From positions 92,193,222 to 92,257,221 of the forward strand of contig CM067374.1 in assembly GCA_034401795.1 (NCBI GenBank): a stretch of 64,000 nucleotides of DNA, in the 5' to 3' direction. Under the pieces are notes generated by a model, which worked only from the letters and a program-made list of their open reading frames with translations, did no database searches and was not told the origin of the DNA. Of the stretch, positions 54,324 to 64,000 are shown in pieces. The translations under genes and the position numbers were made by a program. Position 1 is the stretch's first letter. The number at the start of each line of letters is the position of its first letter. This DNA comes from Chaetoderma sp. LZ-2023a (taxonomy: Eukaryota > Mollusca > Caudofoveata > Chaetodermatida > Chaetodermatidae).

Positions 54324-56145
54324 GTGCAGAATCCTACCATCGGAGGCAGACTTCAGCTGTTCTCAAACCAGTGGGAACAGGTTGTGCAAGATTGTTTAGT
54401 CTCTCATTGGCTAAGAAACGGCTACGAAACCGGACTGGCTCATCCGTCAATCGTTAGTTCCATTAACATCGACTCCAGTATGGACTCTGATCGTCTAGAT
54501 GCCATTTGCTCAGAAATCCTAGATCTTCAGCAGAAGAATGCAATTCATTTAGTCTGCAATCAGTCCTCCCTGGGCTTCTATTCAATAATTTTCCTCGTTC
54601 TGAAACGCACTGGAGGTTGGAGACTGATTCTCAACCCCAAACCACTTAACAAATTCATTCTTTCACCAAAATTTCAGATGGAGACTGTAGCAGTGGTGAT
54701 GACAGGGCTGAGAAACGGCATGTGGGCAGTAGCGATAGATCTGAAGGATGCATGTTTTCATATTCCAATGTCAATTCCTTTTCAGAAATACCTTCGCTTT
54801 GCGTTCCAAGTCAATGTTTAGGAATTAAAAGCGCTTCCGTTCAGTCTGACCACAGCCCGAGGGTCTTCACCAAAGTGGTTCTCGCCATGACTTCTTATCT
54901 TCGCAGGAGAAACATAGCTGTTCATACTTACATAGACGACTGGCTGCTGAAGACAGGAAATCCAGTCACTTGCGCAACAATCTCCAGTTATTCCTAGCCT
55001 TATTAAAGGACCTAGGATGGATTGTGAAGCTAGAGAAACCAGAATTGACTCCATCCCAGGAGTTTGTGTATCTAGGAATTCTTTTCAATCTTAGGGACGG
55101 TGTAGCTTTTCAGGCGGAGAGCAGAGTTAAGAGTCTGATCGCAGTACTGGAGTCAGTTTCTCTAGGAACCTATCTGACGGCGCATCAATTTCTCAGAATA
55201 CTGGGTTTACTAGTGTCTCTGGAGAAGGTGGTTCCTTATGCGGCACTCAGGTGCAGGCCGATTCAGATGTACTTAATGTCATTCTGGTCTCGGAGAATGG
55301 ATCCGTTGTCTCTGAGGATTCCAGTAAAAGAACCATTGATATTCCATCTTCAGTAGTGGTTATCAAAACAGAATCTCTTGCGAGGTGTTCCTCTACAACC
55401 TCCTCAACCACAGATGTCCATCTTTACAGATGCATCGATGACGGGTTGGGGAGCAGTACTGGACGATCTGTCAATGTCAGGGGAATAGGATCGGACCAAT
55501 GTGCAGAAACACATCAATGTTCTCGAATTATTAGCGGTGGTGTTAGCACTTCGAGAATTCGAGAACTTAACCGAGGCAATATTGTCCTAGTAAGGACAAA
55601 CAACTCAACAGTCGTGTCTTATTTGAACTGCCAAGGCGGGACGAGATCACCGGAGTTGTGTATGATGATATGGAACCTTCTGCTGTGGTGCCAAGAGAGG
55701 AATATTATTCTTCGGGCAGCACACATTCCAGAAAGATTGAATATCTTAGCAAATGCTCTCAGTCGAAGGACGGTTTGCCGTACGACAGAAATGGCAGCTC
55801 AACCAATCGCTAGTGGAGGTTCTTTTCAAACATTGGATCTATTTGCGATGAAAGGAAATACAAAGATGGTCACATACATGTCACCGATCCCGGACCCGCT
55901 AGCTCTAGCAGTTGGAAGGGAATGTACGTGTATGCATATCCTCCAACGATTCTCATCCCAAATGTTCTGGCAAAGATAAGAGAGGGCATATGCCAAGTAC
56001 TACTGATCGCCCCGCATTGGCCAGGCCGATCATGGTTTACGGATCTGCTGGACCTTCTGATCTACAATCCAATCCCTCTTCCAGACAGAAGGGAACTGAT
56101 CTCTCAGAACAAAGGTCTGTATCTCCACGATAGACCAGAGATGTT
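54324..56145 (+). pseudogene. DIRS A2 RT-RNase H-methyltransferase pseudogene
   Basis: GGRLQLFSNQWEQVVQDCLV and the RT start are in one continuous frame here, unlike in A1. A Trp-to-stop change (TAG near 54820), a shift before LRRRNIAVHTYIDDWLLKTG and further stops break the RT. RNase H motifs (MSIFTDASMTGWG-like, VRTNNSTVVSYLNCQGG, HIPERLNILANALSRR) have substitutions at conserved positions (D to N in the VRTDN box, G to E, D to N in ADALS). The methyltransferase block keeps YAYPPTILIPNVL and LLIAPHWP, but a segment before it is deleted. Confidence 0.88.
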
Positions 56146-56159
56146 CCAATTTACTGCAT

Positions 56160-57142
56160 GGAATGTTATCAAGCAGCGTGGAATTAAGGGTGGCTTTTCT
56201 GAGCAAGCAGCGAAGTTTGTTGCTTCAGCCAGAAGAGGGTCAACCACCAAGACATATAATTATAGAATCAACAAATTTGCAGAGTGGTATAAGAGAAGAG
56301 ATATTAATCCCTTTTCTGCATCTGTTCAACACGTAGCAGATTTTATCTGTCATTTATATGAAGTTGACAAACTTGTACCTTCAACCCTAGCAGCATATAA
56401 ATCTGCATTAGCTTCAGTTGTTCCCAGTCTGGCCATTGTAGGAGTGGAGAACGACACTTTAAATGAAGTTATTAAAGGAATGAGCAATTTGCGATCTAGA
56501 CAGCCAATTCCTATCCCAGCATGGAATCGATCTCTTGTTCTACAGGTTTTTAGGGCATGCTCCCTTTGAACCACTTAGATCTATAGATATTAAACTGTTA
56601 ACTATTAATTCACTTTTCTTGGTTACAGCAGCATTGGCGAGAAGCAAAATTCACGCGCTTTCTGCCGAACAAGACCATTTTGTTGTTACGGGTGAAGGTT
56701 TAAGACTACTACCACGTCTTTGTTTCCTGGCAAAGAATCAGTCATTTAAATATCAAGGACAGCCGATCAATTTGCTTGGTGTCCTGTCAGGTGTCTGAAA
56801 ATGTATAAGAAACATACTGAGGAGTGGAGAGAAGACCCGAAATCTCTATGGTTATGTCTCAAAGCTCCTCATCTTCGCGCCTCGAAAGACACCATTTCTC
56901 GTTGGATAGTCAATGCTATTCAGATGTCGCATAAAATCGCAACAGGAAAGCAGATTGATCGTGTGAACGGCCATCAAGTCCGAGCACTAGCAGCCGCATC
57001 GGCCCTTCATAAGGGTATCTCTTTAGAGGAGGCGATGTCTGTAGCACAACGGCATGCTAAGTCGTCATTTACTGATTTCTACCTTCACGATATCTCCAGC
57101 GCACTTAATCCGGTAGCTGTCTCCAAATTTGTTGAATCTTAA
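56160..57142 (+). pseudogene. DIRS A2 tyrosine recombinase pseudogene
   Basis: An inserted base displaces the ATG used in A1. The N-terminal domain is readable to about 56569, then a shift occurs. The Arg I region is shortened to LARSKIHALS, losing the RRRSE core. A deletion follows INLL. The H-x-x-R box is intact (NGHQVRALAAAS), but the Trp before the nucleophile is changed (VAQRHAKSSFTDFYLHD). Confidence 0.9.
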
Positions 57143-57441
57143 CTAAAGCCACATCCAACGACTATTTACGCATACGTCGCAAGTTTCTTCCAAATGCACT
57201 GAGCAATGGTGATCTACATGATCTGTGAACGACCGTAGATTGGGCGGAGCTCCTGTGATGATCTAGAACAAATGATGGGGTGGGAGCGTCATCTAGACCA
57301 TGGAAGTTTAGCACTCAGTGAGTCAGATGGCGGAACCCAAGCGTATGCCAGGGTTCTAGTTTCTTCACAACCTGGTAGATGAGAGCTGGTTCGAGCCTCA
57401 CCTCCTCCCACGAGTTTCTTGGCTGTCAAGATCCGGAGTTT

Positions 57442-57540
57442 ATCATAATAGTACATCTGGTAAGTATTATTCGAAGTATAATAAAAAAAGCATCCGCTTT
57501 TGTTTCTACGAGAATTGTTAATACTTACCAGATGTACTAT
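57442..57540. repeat. ICR of DIRS A2
   Basis: It has the same arrangement as A1's ICR. It retains AAAAAAAGCATCCGCTTTTG then TTTCTACGAG, the complement of a right edge that the element itself no longer has. Confidence 0.92.
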
Positions 57541-57749
57541 GGCCTACCTCAGCCGCCCCGCTGAGGTGAGGCTGAGCTGCTTTCGCTGTTTGTCAAGACA
57601 ACTATCAGACAAATCTGACTGTTGTTGGGAATTGACTCGGTACCTCGGCTATGGTAATTCCCGGACACAGTTTTTAATTGTTTATTTTGAGCTAGACTAG
57701 ATAATAGACATTATCATAATAGTACATCTGGTAAGTATTAACAATTCTC

Positions 57750-57925
57750 ATAGGCAGCAACAGCACCCAGTCAAATTAGTTTCTAAATATTTAACAGCTT
57801 ACCTGTATAGTTTTCTGGAAATTGATAGTCAGAGTTCAGAGATCGATCGATCCCAATGCGGACGAGGTGTGGGTGGAGCTTAGATAGATATGGGTGGGGC
57901 ATAGCTAATACTGGAATGGTCGATT
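57750..57925 (+). mobile_element. MITE-A copy, right half (split by DIRS A2)
   Basis: It starts ATAGGCAGCAACAGCACCCA and runs through GATCGATCGATCCCAATGCG to GGGCATAGCTAATACTGGA. It pairs with 50880-51430. Confidence 0.85.
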
Positions 57926-58048
57926 TAATATAGGTGTATATAAATAAATATAGTTCGTCTTAGCTGGTACTACCTCTGAATCTTTCTTGTATAGGTACAT
58001 CATGAACAATCGCTATTTGCACCAAATTTCACTGAGCAATGCTATCTG

Positions 58049-58395
58049 ATAATGGATAAATCTGATCTGTCACTCAAGTATATGACATCATAAGCAACTA
58101 CATCACATGTAGGCTGATGTTGCAATCAAAATGCGTAATGACTGATGTATCTAGGTTCGTGATGAACTTTTAAAAGTTAGGCACTTGTGCGAATTGTATG
58201 TCTTTATTATTTAATAAGAAGTGTGTTGAATATTTTGAAACTAATTTGACTGGGAACTGTTGCTGCCATATGTTCGCACCCAATCAAATTGGTTTCAAAA
58301 TATTCAACATCCTACCTATGTAATTACCTTGATATTGCTATCAACTCAGGGAAAGCGTGGACAGATCTTAGCTAGAAATGGGTGGGGAATGGTTA
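58049..58395 (+). mobile_element. MITE-A copy, diverged
   Basis: AATGGATAAATCTGATCTGT start, ATATGACATCATAAGCAACT, core palindrome 58226-58310, then a diverged right arm. Confidence 0.7.
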
Positions 58396-58737
58396 AAAAT
58401 GCACCCTTCTGTTTATCAGGAGACTGTTGATGCATTTTGCCATGTACATGTATATTTCCATTTCGCCTGATCAACTTCAATATTATTAAATGCCTTTTGT
58501 AATCTTTAGCATTATACAACATGAAGAAATATTACAGTTTTATTGTGGGAAATTATTTTTCTAGCAAAATATGTATTTTTGTCACAAATTATATTGACAT
58601 AAATCAATGAATTCCTTTGTTGTTTTAACATTGTTGTTGTTGTTGAACACTCACTGACATATCCATAATAAAATAGATTCTTTACAACATAGAGCATATT
58701 CTGTTAGACAAAATATCCAAGTTTTCCTGTATTCTCC
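58396..58737. other. intergenic, nothing recognised
   Basis: AT-rich DNA with a short GTT repeat at about 58628-58645. No gene or repeat border is seen. Confidence 0.55.
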
Positions 58738-59117
58738 AGTTTCTCAGTCAATCATATGACGTCACATGTAGACTGACGTCATCATCAATTACATCAAGAA
58801 TGACTTGGTTTAGTCTGCCATAGACACTTAATAGGCTGTCAAGTTGTACGAATTGTATGTCTTTCCTATTTAATAAACATTCTGTTGAATATTATGAAAC
58901 TAATTTTACTGGGTGCTGTTGCCATAGGCAGCAACAGCTCCCAGTAAAATTAGTTTCAAAATATGCAACAGCTTGCCTGTATAGTTTTCTGGAAATTGAG
59001 ATTCAGAGAGTACGGGTATTGATTGATCCCAATATGGGCAAAGCGTGTCTGGAGCTAGAGATGGGGGGGGGGGGGGGGGGGTTTCATAGCTAAAACTGGG
59101 TTCCTCCATTATGTTAC
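58738..59117 (+). mobile_element. MITE-A copy with intact palindrome
   Basis: CAATCATATGACGTCACATG left arm; core at 58885-58970 forms a near-perfect hairpin around CTGTTGCCATAGGCAGCAAC. The right arm holds a G run at about 59058-59080 and ends GGGTTCCTCCATTA. Confidence 0.85.
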
Positions 59118-59154
59118 AGGAAAGTTATCATTGAAAATGTTAACCAGGTTGTTA

Positions 59155-59540
59155 ATGGAAGGAACAGATCTGTCACTCAAGTATCTGATGTCATAATCAA
59201 ATATGTCACAGGTTTAGCAATCAAAATGATGTAGCTCCGTCACGAAAATCGAAAAGTCTGTCACTGAAATGTACGAATTGTATGATTTTGATTAATTTAC
59301 AATTTACTAAATATCCTGTTGGATATTTTGAACCTAATTTGACATGGTGCTGTTAACATGGAATTACCTTCATTTGACTTCAAAATTTAGAATTTACTAT
59401 AGCAAATGAGTTGCGTTAACCCTTTAACTGTCAAAATATTCAACAGCTTACCTGTACAGTTACCGTGAAATTTTGGTTCTAGGTCAGGTTTCAGAGTTTC
59501 GAATTAACTCCAACACATGTTAAATGTGGGCAGAGCTTAG
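59155..59540 (+). mobile_element. MITE-A copy, diverged
   Basis: It runs from TGGAAGGAACAGATCTGTCA, GATGTCATAATCAAATATGT, and a degraded core with TTAACCCTTTAACTGTCAAA within it, to a right arm with ACCTGTACAGTTACCG. Confidence 0.65.
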
Positions 59541-59544
59541 GTGA

Positions 59545-60100
59545 CATAGAATTTTTTGGTTGGTCGATTTTTGGGGCGACTATCTTGGAATATCAAAAAA
59601 ATTTGCGGAAATCCCTTAAAACGCATTGTCTAAACAACTAATTTGACGGATTTTAACCAAATTTGGTTGGACGGAGTTTATAGTAGTAGGCTCCAAAACA
59701 TTTATTCAGAATTTTGATTGGTCAATTTTCCAGCAGCCATCCTGGATTTTCTGAAAATTGTCTGGAACCCTTTCAAATCCTACTCCTTAATCAATGGTCT
59801 GATTTCAATGAAACGTGCATAGAAGCATCCTGTGGCAGTAGGCTTCAACATATCAAATAAGATCTTTGATTGGTCAAATTTTTTGGGCAGTGATCTTGGA
59901 TTGTCTGCAGGCAACAGAGTAGTTTCTAGATGATATCTGTGAAACTTTGAAACTCCATGGGTTTATTCGACCAAGTCTGGGGAAGAACCCTATTGAAATC
60001 GACAATAATCTGAAATCCAAGATGGCTGCCAGCCATTGGCGGCCATCTTGACAATTGGTTTCTGGATGATAACGCCGCTACTATTTGTCGGATCACTGAA
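59545..60100. repeat. internal units of the hairpin-ended repeat, no ends
   Basis: Phrases TTGATTGGTCAATTTTCCAG, GATTTTAACCAAATTTGG and TAGTAGGCTCCAAAACATT match the units of the copies at 46443-50416. Neither TTAGCTCACC nor the hairpin end is present. Confidence 0.7.
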
Positions 60101-60941
60101 ACGTCCATTTTAATTCTCTCCTGCAATATATGAGACATATGAGTCACTTTTCCGACGGCGGTTAAATTTTTGTGTTTTGCAATCTCAGCTTATATTTTGG
60201 GATTGGTTAGCCCTAATGGATGAACACAATTTGGGTACATAGTTATTGGTTTGTTGTTCAGGGGTTTGCTCTGTAGCAGGGTGTATTCTCTTTGGCCGTG
60301 GGTTTCTGAATCAAAAGACAAGTAGTGGCAGTCTATCCGGAATAAGAATGAAACTTATTTCTCTGGATGATTCAAATTCTTTATTTTACTTCTTTTTGTT
60401 TTAACTATTGGCTTCTAACTTGGTGGGTGGGGACTTATAGGCATGTGGTATCACCCATATAAGAACTAGGTCAGCCTGACCTATATTCTTGATAATTTAA
60501 TTCAAAGGTAATTTTTCCCATTGGAACCAATAGTAAATAATTCATGCTGTAGTTTCAAGAGTTTTTCACATCGATTAATAAAACTTGGTGTATGGATGCA
60601 TTTTAGGTTAATGGACTGTTAGCTTACCTGGCCAGAATGGCCTGGAGTGAGCCTATGCCATGCTGACTATCCTTCTTCCGGCCGTCATCTGTCCAACAAC
60701 TTTTTCTTAAAATCGGATAAGGGATGGCGGAGATATCTTGTAGTATAAAAATAGGCACATGTATTACACTGCCCCGTAGTACTTACGACGTCATAAGCAC
60801 ATGACCGCCTTGTTTTGCCTGGTCGTTAAAACTTGTGTCGGATTGTTTGTAATATGATGCTGGAGCACTTTCATTGGTCACTCAAAACTATAAAAAGGCC
60901 CACTTCAGCCCATAAAAATCAGTCGAGAATAAGAATCAAGA
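60101..60941. other. intergenic, fragment of hairpin-ended repeat
   Basis: A 5' fragment (TTAGCTTACCTGGCCAGAAT) lies at 60619-60720. Otherwise nothing was recognised up to the edge of DIRS D. Confidence 0.55.
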
Positions 60942-61022
60942 TTGAAGGAAATGTCAATTTCCCTTTCTCCGAGATTTAACAATACTCACCATTCTGTTAC
61001 TTCTGATATACAGCTGGCCTTG
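60942..61022 (-). repeat. right terminal end of DIRS D
   Basis: GAAGGAAATGTCAATTTCCC, CTCCGAGATTTAACAATACT, CACCATTCTGTTACTTCTG; its complement occurs in the ICR at 61190-61250. ATTCTGTTACTTCTGATATA recurs at 61271-61295 in the same orientation. Confidence 0.88.
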
Positions 61023-61189
61023 ACAGCGGCTCTAGGATTATAGACTTAGAAAGCTTTACCGACTCCTGGGAACCGGGTACTCGGCTCCCAACTGCCGAGT
61101 ACCCTTTTACCATAGAGCTCATATTGTTTGCATAGCCACCAAACAAGAGAAAACTATGGCTTGCCTCCGTGGGGCTGGGAGGCTGGGTC

Positions 61190-61290
61190 CGTAACAGAAT
61201 GGTGAGTAGTGTTAGATCTCGGAGAAAGGGAAATTGACATTTCCTTCATTCTCCTTCGATCAGTACTCACCATTCTGTTACTTCTGATAT
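61190..61290. repeat. ICR of DIRS D
   Basis: GTAACAGAATGGTGAGTAGT through GGGAAATTGACATTTCC complements the right end. The rest (TTCTCCTTCGATCAGTACTC then ACCATTCTGTTAC) should match the complement of the left end, which is beyond the window. Confidence 0.88.
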
Positions 61291-61792
61291 ACACCAGATT
61301 TGATCAGTAACCTGGTGGGAAGGGGCAAGCCATAAATGCTAATTTTGCCCCTTGGAGAAAGATTTTAGACTTAAAACTTGACTAACGGAGACCTAAAAGG
61401 ACCGTCAAGTTTACGGAACCGAATCACATTCGCATCACCGCCCCCCCCCCCTTTTTCCTCCTAAGAAAAGGGAGAGAACTCACGAACATGTATCTCACCT
61501 GAAAACACAAATATGCCAAGAGGGTTAACTGCTCCCTGCATATTCCATGTATTAGCCTGGGAATGAGCATGAATATATAAGATGAATGAACATAATACAC
61601 ATCGATAATACAAAAAACTCTCACTATTGAATTACCTTATGATAATTGGACTCCAGACGTACCGCCTCCAACCATTCACTGGTTCGGCCATCAGTGACAC
61701 AATCTGGTTGTCATCCTCTCGCTTGACCATGCCTGCTTTAGGTTCTTTTCTTACCAAAGTGAAAAAAGGGTGAAGAGCAGTGTGGTCACTAA
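61291..61792 (-). other. 3' noncoding region of DIRS D
   Basis: A C run lies at about 61439-61452. No gene is seen between the recombinase stop and the ICR. Confidence 0.65.
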
Positions 61793-62480
61793 CTATCGTT
61801 TCAAAACAGCTAAAGCGAGTGGATTGGCTGAGTCTGACACATCCCTCATATAGTAATCCGTAAATGAGGAATCACAGTGCCATTGTGCAACGGCCATGAT
61901 GTCCTCTAACGGAACACCATTGTAAAGGGCGGTCGAGGCGGCTATTCCTCTGACATCGTGTGCCCTTATGCCTTGCACCTGGTGCCCAGTCGCCATCTCG
62001 TGAGTAGTCTGAATGCATTCGACCACCCAACGAGAGATAGTATCCATGGATGCGGCGCCATAAGGCTTTTTATGGCAGATCCACAGATGTCTATCGTTCG
62101 ACCGTAATGAGTCATATGAGATATATGACTACCGGTTGTCTCGGTCGGAGATTGCTCATTCCCTTCAACATCACATTTAACTGGGCCACCTCTGGACTAT
62201 CCCTGTTGGCTAGACAAGGGATAACTGATGCCAAAGCTGACTTGTATCCAGCAACTGTGACGGGAGCTAGTCCTCAAAAGAACAGCTCACAGAGAAAGTC
62301 TGCTATTTGCTGAATAGTGGATTGAAAGGTATCAATACCCTTTTCTTCACACCAGTCTGCAAATCTGTTAACCTTGTTGTTATATGACTTGAAGGTTGAC
62401 CTCCTTCTCGCAGCCGCGATGAAATCAGCAGCCTGTCGAGAAAAGCCTTCCGATGTGGAACGTTGTTTGATAACATCCAC
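61793..62480 (-). pseudogene. DIRS D tyrosine recombinase with internal deletion
   Basis: The N-terminal domain is present (VDVIKQRSTSEGFSRQAADF, FKSYNNKVNRFADWCEE, then a stop after LCELFF). The start ATG of other copies reads GTG here. After SNLRPRQPVV the sequence jumps to LWICHKKPYGAAS, so roughly 110 codons including Arg I are missing. The end is intact: AHDVRGIAAS (H-x-x-R) and VAQWHCDSSFTDYYMRD (Trp, Tyr), stop at 61793. It cannot be catalytic. Confidence 0.88.
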
Positions 62481-63996
62481 GCAGTCAATTTGAACATTTC
62501 GGGACGCTCGTGTAGGAAGCGTCCCCTGGCCTGGGAGATTATGTTCGGAATCTCGGGCAACTGCACAGGATTTTCCACCAGCAGATCTAGAAGATCCGTG
62601 AACCACGCCCTGCTCGGCCAATACGGCGCTATTAGCAGGACCAGACACGGTTCCTCCCTGACCTTCACCAATACCTTCGGTAGAAGAATGGTAGGTGGGT
62701 ACGCGTAAGCGTGCATCCCTCTCCAGCTTATCGCCAGAGCGTCTGTATCGACGGCATTTGGATCTGGAATCGGCGAGACATATGTCATGATTTGAGCATT
62801 TTCCTTTGTGGCGAACAAGTCCACGTTGGGTTTGCCCCAATGCTCGAAGATCCGTCGCAGAACCGGAGGGTTGAGGGACCATTCTGTTGGCAGAATTCTC
62901 TGTCTGCGAGACAAAGCATCCGCCAGAATGTTCAATCGGCCAGGAATATGAGCTGCTTTCAAAACAACCGAGTAATTCCTGCACCATTGAATCAAGTGCC
63001 ACACTCTGATACACAGAGTGGGCGACCTGGTCCCGCCTTGGCGATTTATATATGATACTACTGTCGAATTGTCTGACCGTATCAATATCACCTTGCGCCT
63101 GATCATCGGAAGGAACTCTTCCAACGCCAGTTCCACTGCCATCATTTCCAACAGATTGATATGCAGCTGACTCCGGGAGAGTCCATGTGCCCGAGACCTG
63201 GTGTTCTCCCAGGCAGGCCCCCCCACCCCTCCAGTGATGCATCCGTGTACACGGACAGCTGGGGGTGGGGTAGATGCAGCGAAACCCCTACTAGGAGATT
63301 CTGACGCTCCTTCCACCATACAAGATGCAACATTATCGGCTCCAAAACTGGTACCAGTTTTGACAGGGGTTCTGTTCTCTGTTTCCACAGAGACATCAGA
63401 TACAACTGGATAGGCCTTCGCATTAGAGCAGCGTACGGGATAACCTGCTCCATGGAGACCATCATGCCCAGCATCTGAAGGAACCGCCTCACCTGAATGT
63501 GGTTTCCCACTCGAAAACTCTTGAGGATGGCTAACAGAGACACCACTCTGGGCTCTGACGGGTACACCCTGCCCTCCCCGAGATCGAATCGCATCCCCAA
63601 ATAAACGAAATGTTGAGTGGGCGTCAACTCGGATTTCTCCTCGTTGACTATCCAGCCTAGATCTGAAAGTAACCTCAGAGTCAGAGCAGTATCCACATTC
63701 AAACTGGCTGCCGAGTCTGCCTTGATCGGCCAGTCGTCTATGTAGGTGTGTAGCGCCACGTTCTCTTTTCTGAGAAACGCTGTCACCGCAAGGACCACTC
63801 TTGTGAAAACCCTCGGAGCTGTCGACAGGCAAAATGGGAGAACAATAAACTCCCATACTTGATTCTGAAACGCAAATCTCAGAAACCTGTAACAACTCCT
63901 GTTCATCAGAATGTGGAAATATGCATCTTTCAGATCGATCGATACACACCACATTCCTTTCCTCAATCCCGCCATTACCGACCTCAGCGTTTCCAT
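62303..63996 (-). pseudogene. DIRS D RT-RNase H-methyltransferase ORF (partial)
   Basis: RT from METLRSVMAGLRKGMW (63996) onward: VSIDLKDAYFHILM, LPFCLSTAPRVFTRVV (the usual Gly is Cys), HTYIDDWPIKAD (Leu to Pro after the catalytic Asp pair), LGMRFDLGEG. RNase H starts with SVYTDASLEGWGG. A shift at a C run near 63215-63225 moves to the frame HINLLEMMAVELALEEF, IRSDNSTVVSYINRQGG, HIPGRLNILADALSRR. The methyltransferase block follows in the same frame without a break: GKPNVDLFATKENAQ, DALAISWRGMHAYAYPPTIL, LLIAPYWPSRAWFTDLLDLL. It ends at 62303, overlapping the recombinase. The upstream part lies outside the window. Confidence 0.92.
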
Positions 63997-64000
63997 CTGG

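Larger units (their letters stand above)
51431..57749 (+). mobile_element. DIRS element A2, decayed copy of A1
   Basis: Left edge TTTCTACTTCGAATAATACT, ICR at 57442-57540, right edge GGTAAGTATTAACAATTCTC. The layout and sequence follow A1, with many stops and shifts. The flanks are the two halves of one MITE-A palindrome, so both borders are exact. The right end stops about 32 bases earlier than the ICR predicts. The left repeat holds a partial tandem duplication (CATAGCCCCAGGTA and CACTAGCCCCAGGTA at about 51560-51650). The right repeat has lost about 27 bp around CAGGACCAGGAGAG. Confidence 0.93.
60942..64000 (-). mobile_element. DIRS element D (3' part, runs off window)
   Basis: On the minus strand the order from the window edge is RT, RNase H, methyltransferase, recombinase, ICR (61190-61290) and right end (60942-61022). 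The terminal core reads TACTCACCATTCTGTTAC on the + strand, thus GGTGAGTA in the element's sense direction. It is the fourth DIRS family in the window. The left end and ORF1 lie outside. Confidence 0.92.

Noticed and set aside
61424..61624. minus-strand open frame in the DIRS D 3' region
   Set aside because: It runs through a C/G homopolymer, has no motif, and lies in the noncoding segment between recombinase and ICR.

Overview
The window is metazoan nuclear DNA. The only host gene I recognise is the 3' half of TMTC3, an ER O-mannosyltransferase with tetratricopeptide repeats. It is read as nine small exons with GT-AG borders on the + strand between 3969 and 43153. The exons add up to 995 nt, so almost all of the 39 kb is intron. 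The rest of the window is mobile DNA: DIRS-type tyrosine-recombinase retrotransposons, a decayed Polinton/Maverick (adintovirus-like) block, LINE fragments and many short foldback elements. This mix suggests an aquatic invertebrate such as a mollusc or a basal deuterostome. I cannot name the species from the sequence.

Layout. 1-3968: intron with a LINE fragment and foldback relics. 3969-4967: TMTC3 exons A and B. 5820-12593: DIRS element A1, the best preserved. 12717-14531: exons C, D and E. 14845-17820: internally deleted DIRS element B1. 18049-19420: a hairpin-ended repeat. 20032-20152: exon F. 21478-35978: a composite locus whose outer edges are matching ends of a third DIRS family (C). 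Inside it lie a Polinton-like block (about 21.75-29.66 kb), a broken DIRS element B2 (29.67-34.97 kb) and a LINE scrap. 36272-36376, 41765-41848 and 42890-43153: exons G, H and I, with the stop codon at 43151-43153. 43.2-50.8 kb: foldback elements and three head-to-tail hairpin-ended repeats. 51431-57749: DIRS element A2, a decayed copy of A1 inserted in the centre of a palindromic MITE. 58-60.9 kb: more MITEs. 60942-64000: DIRS element D on the minus strand, running off the window edge.

The DIRS copies show the architecture of the group: ORF1 (gag-like), reverse transcriptase + RNase H + Dam-like methyltransferase, and a tyrosine recombinase overlapping the preceding ORF. They also have inverted terminal repeats and an internal complementary region (ICR) that joins the complements of the two ends. 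Three features stand out. First, ORF1 of families A and B appears to begin with a tiny ATG exon joined in phase 0 to the body, followed by an eight-ligand zinc motif of identical spacing. Second, the terminal repeats of all four families carry a 5'-splice-site-like GGTAAGTA or GGTGAGTA core. Third, Polinton genes lie between matched DIRS-C ends. All elements except possibly A1 are clearly dead. A1 has an intact recombinase, but its RT/MT frame carries two frame breaks.
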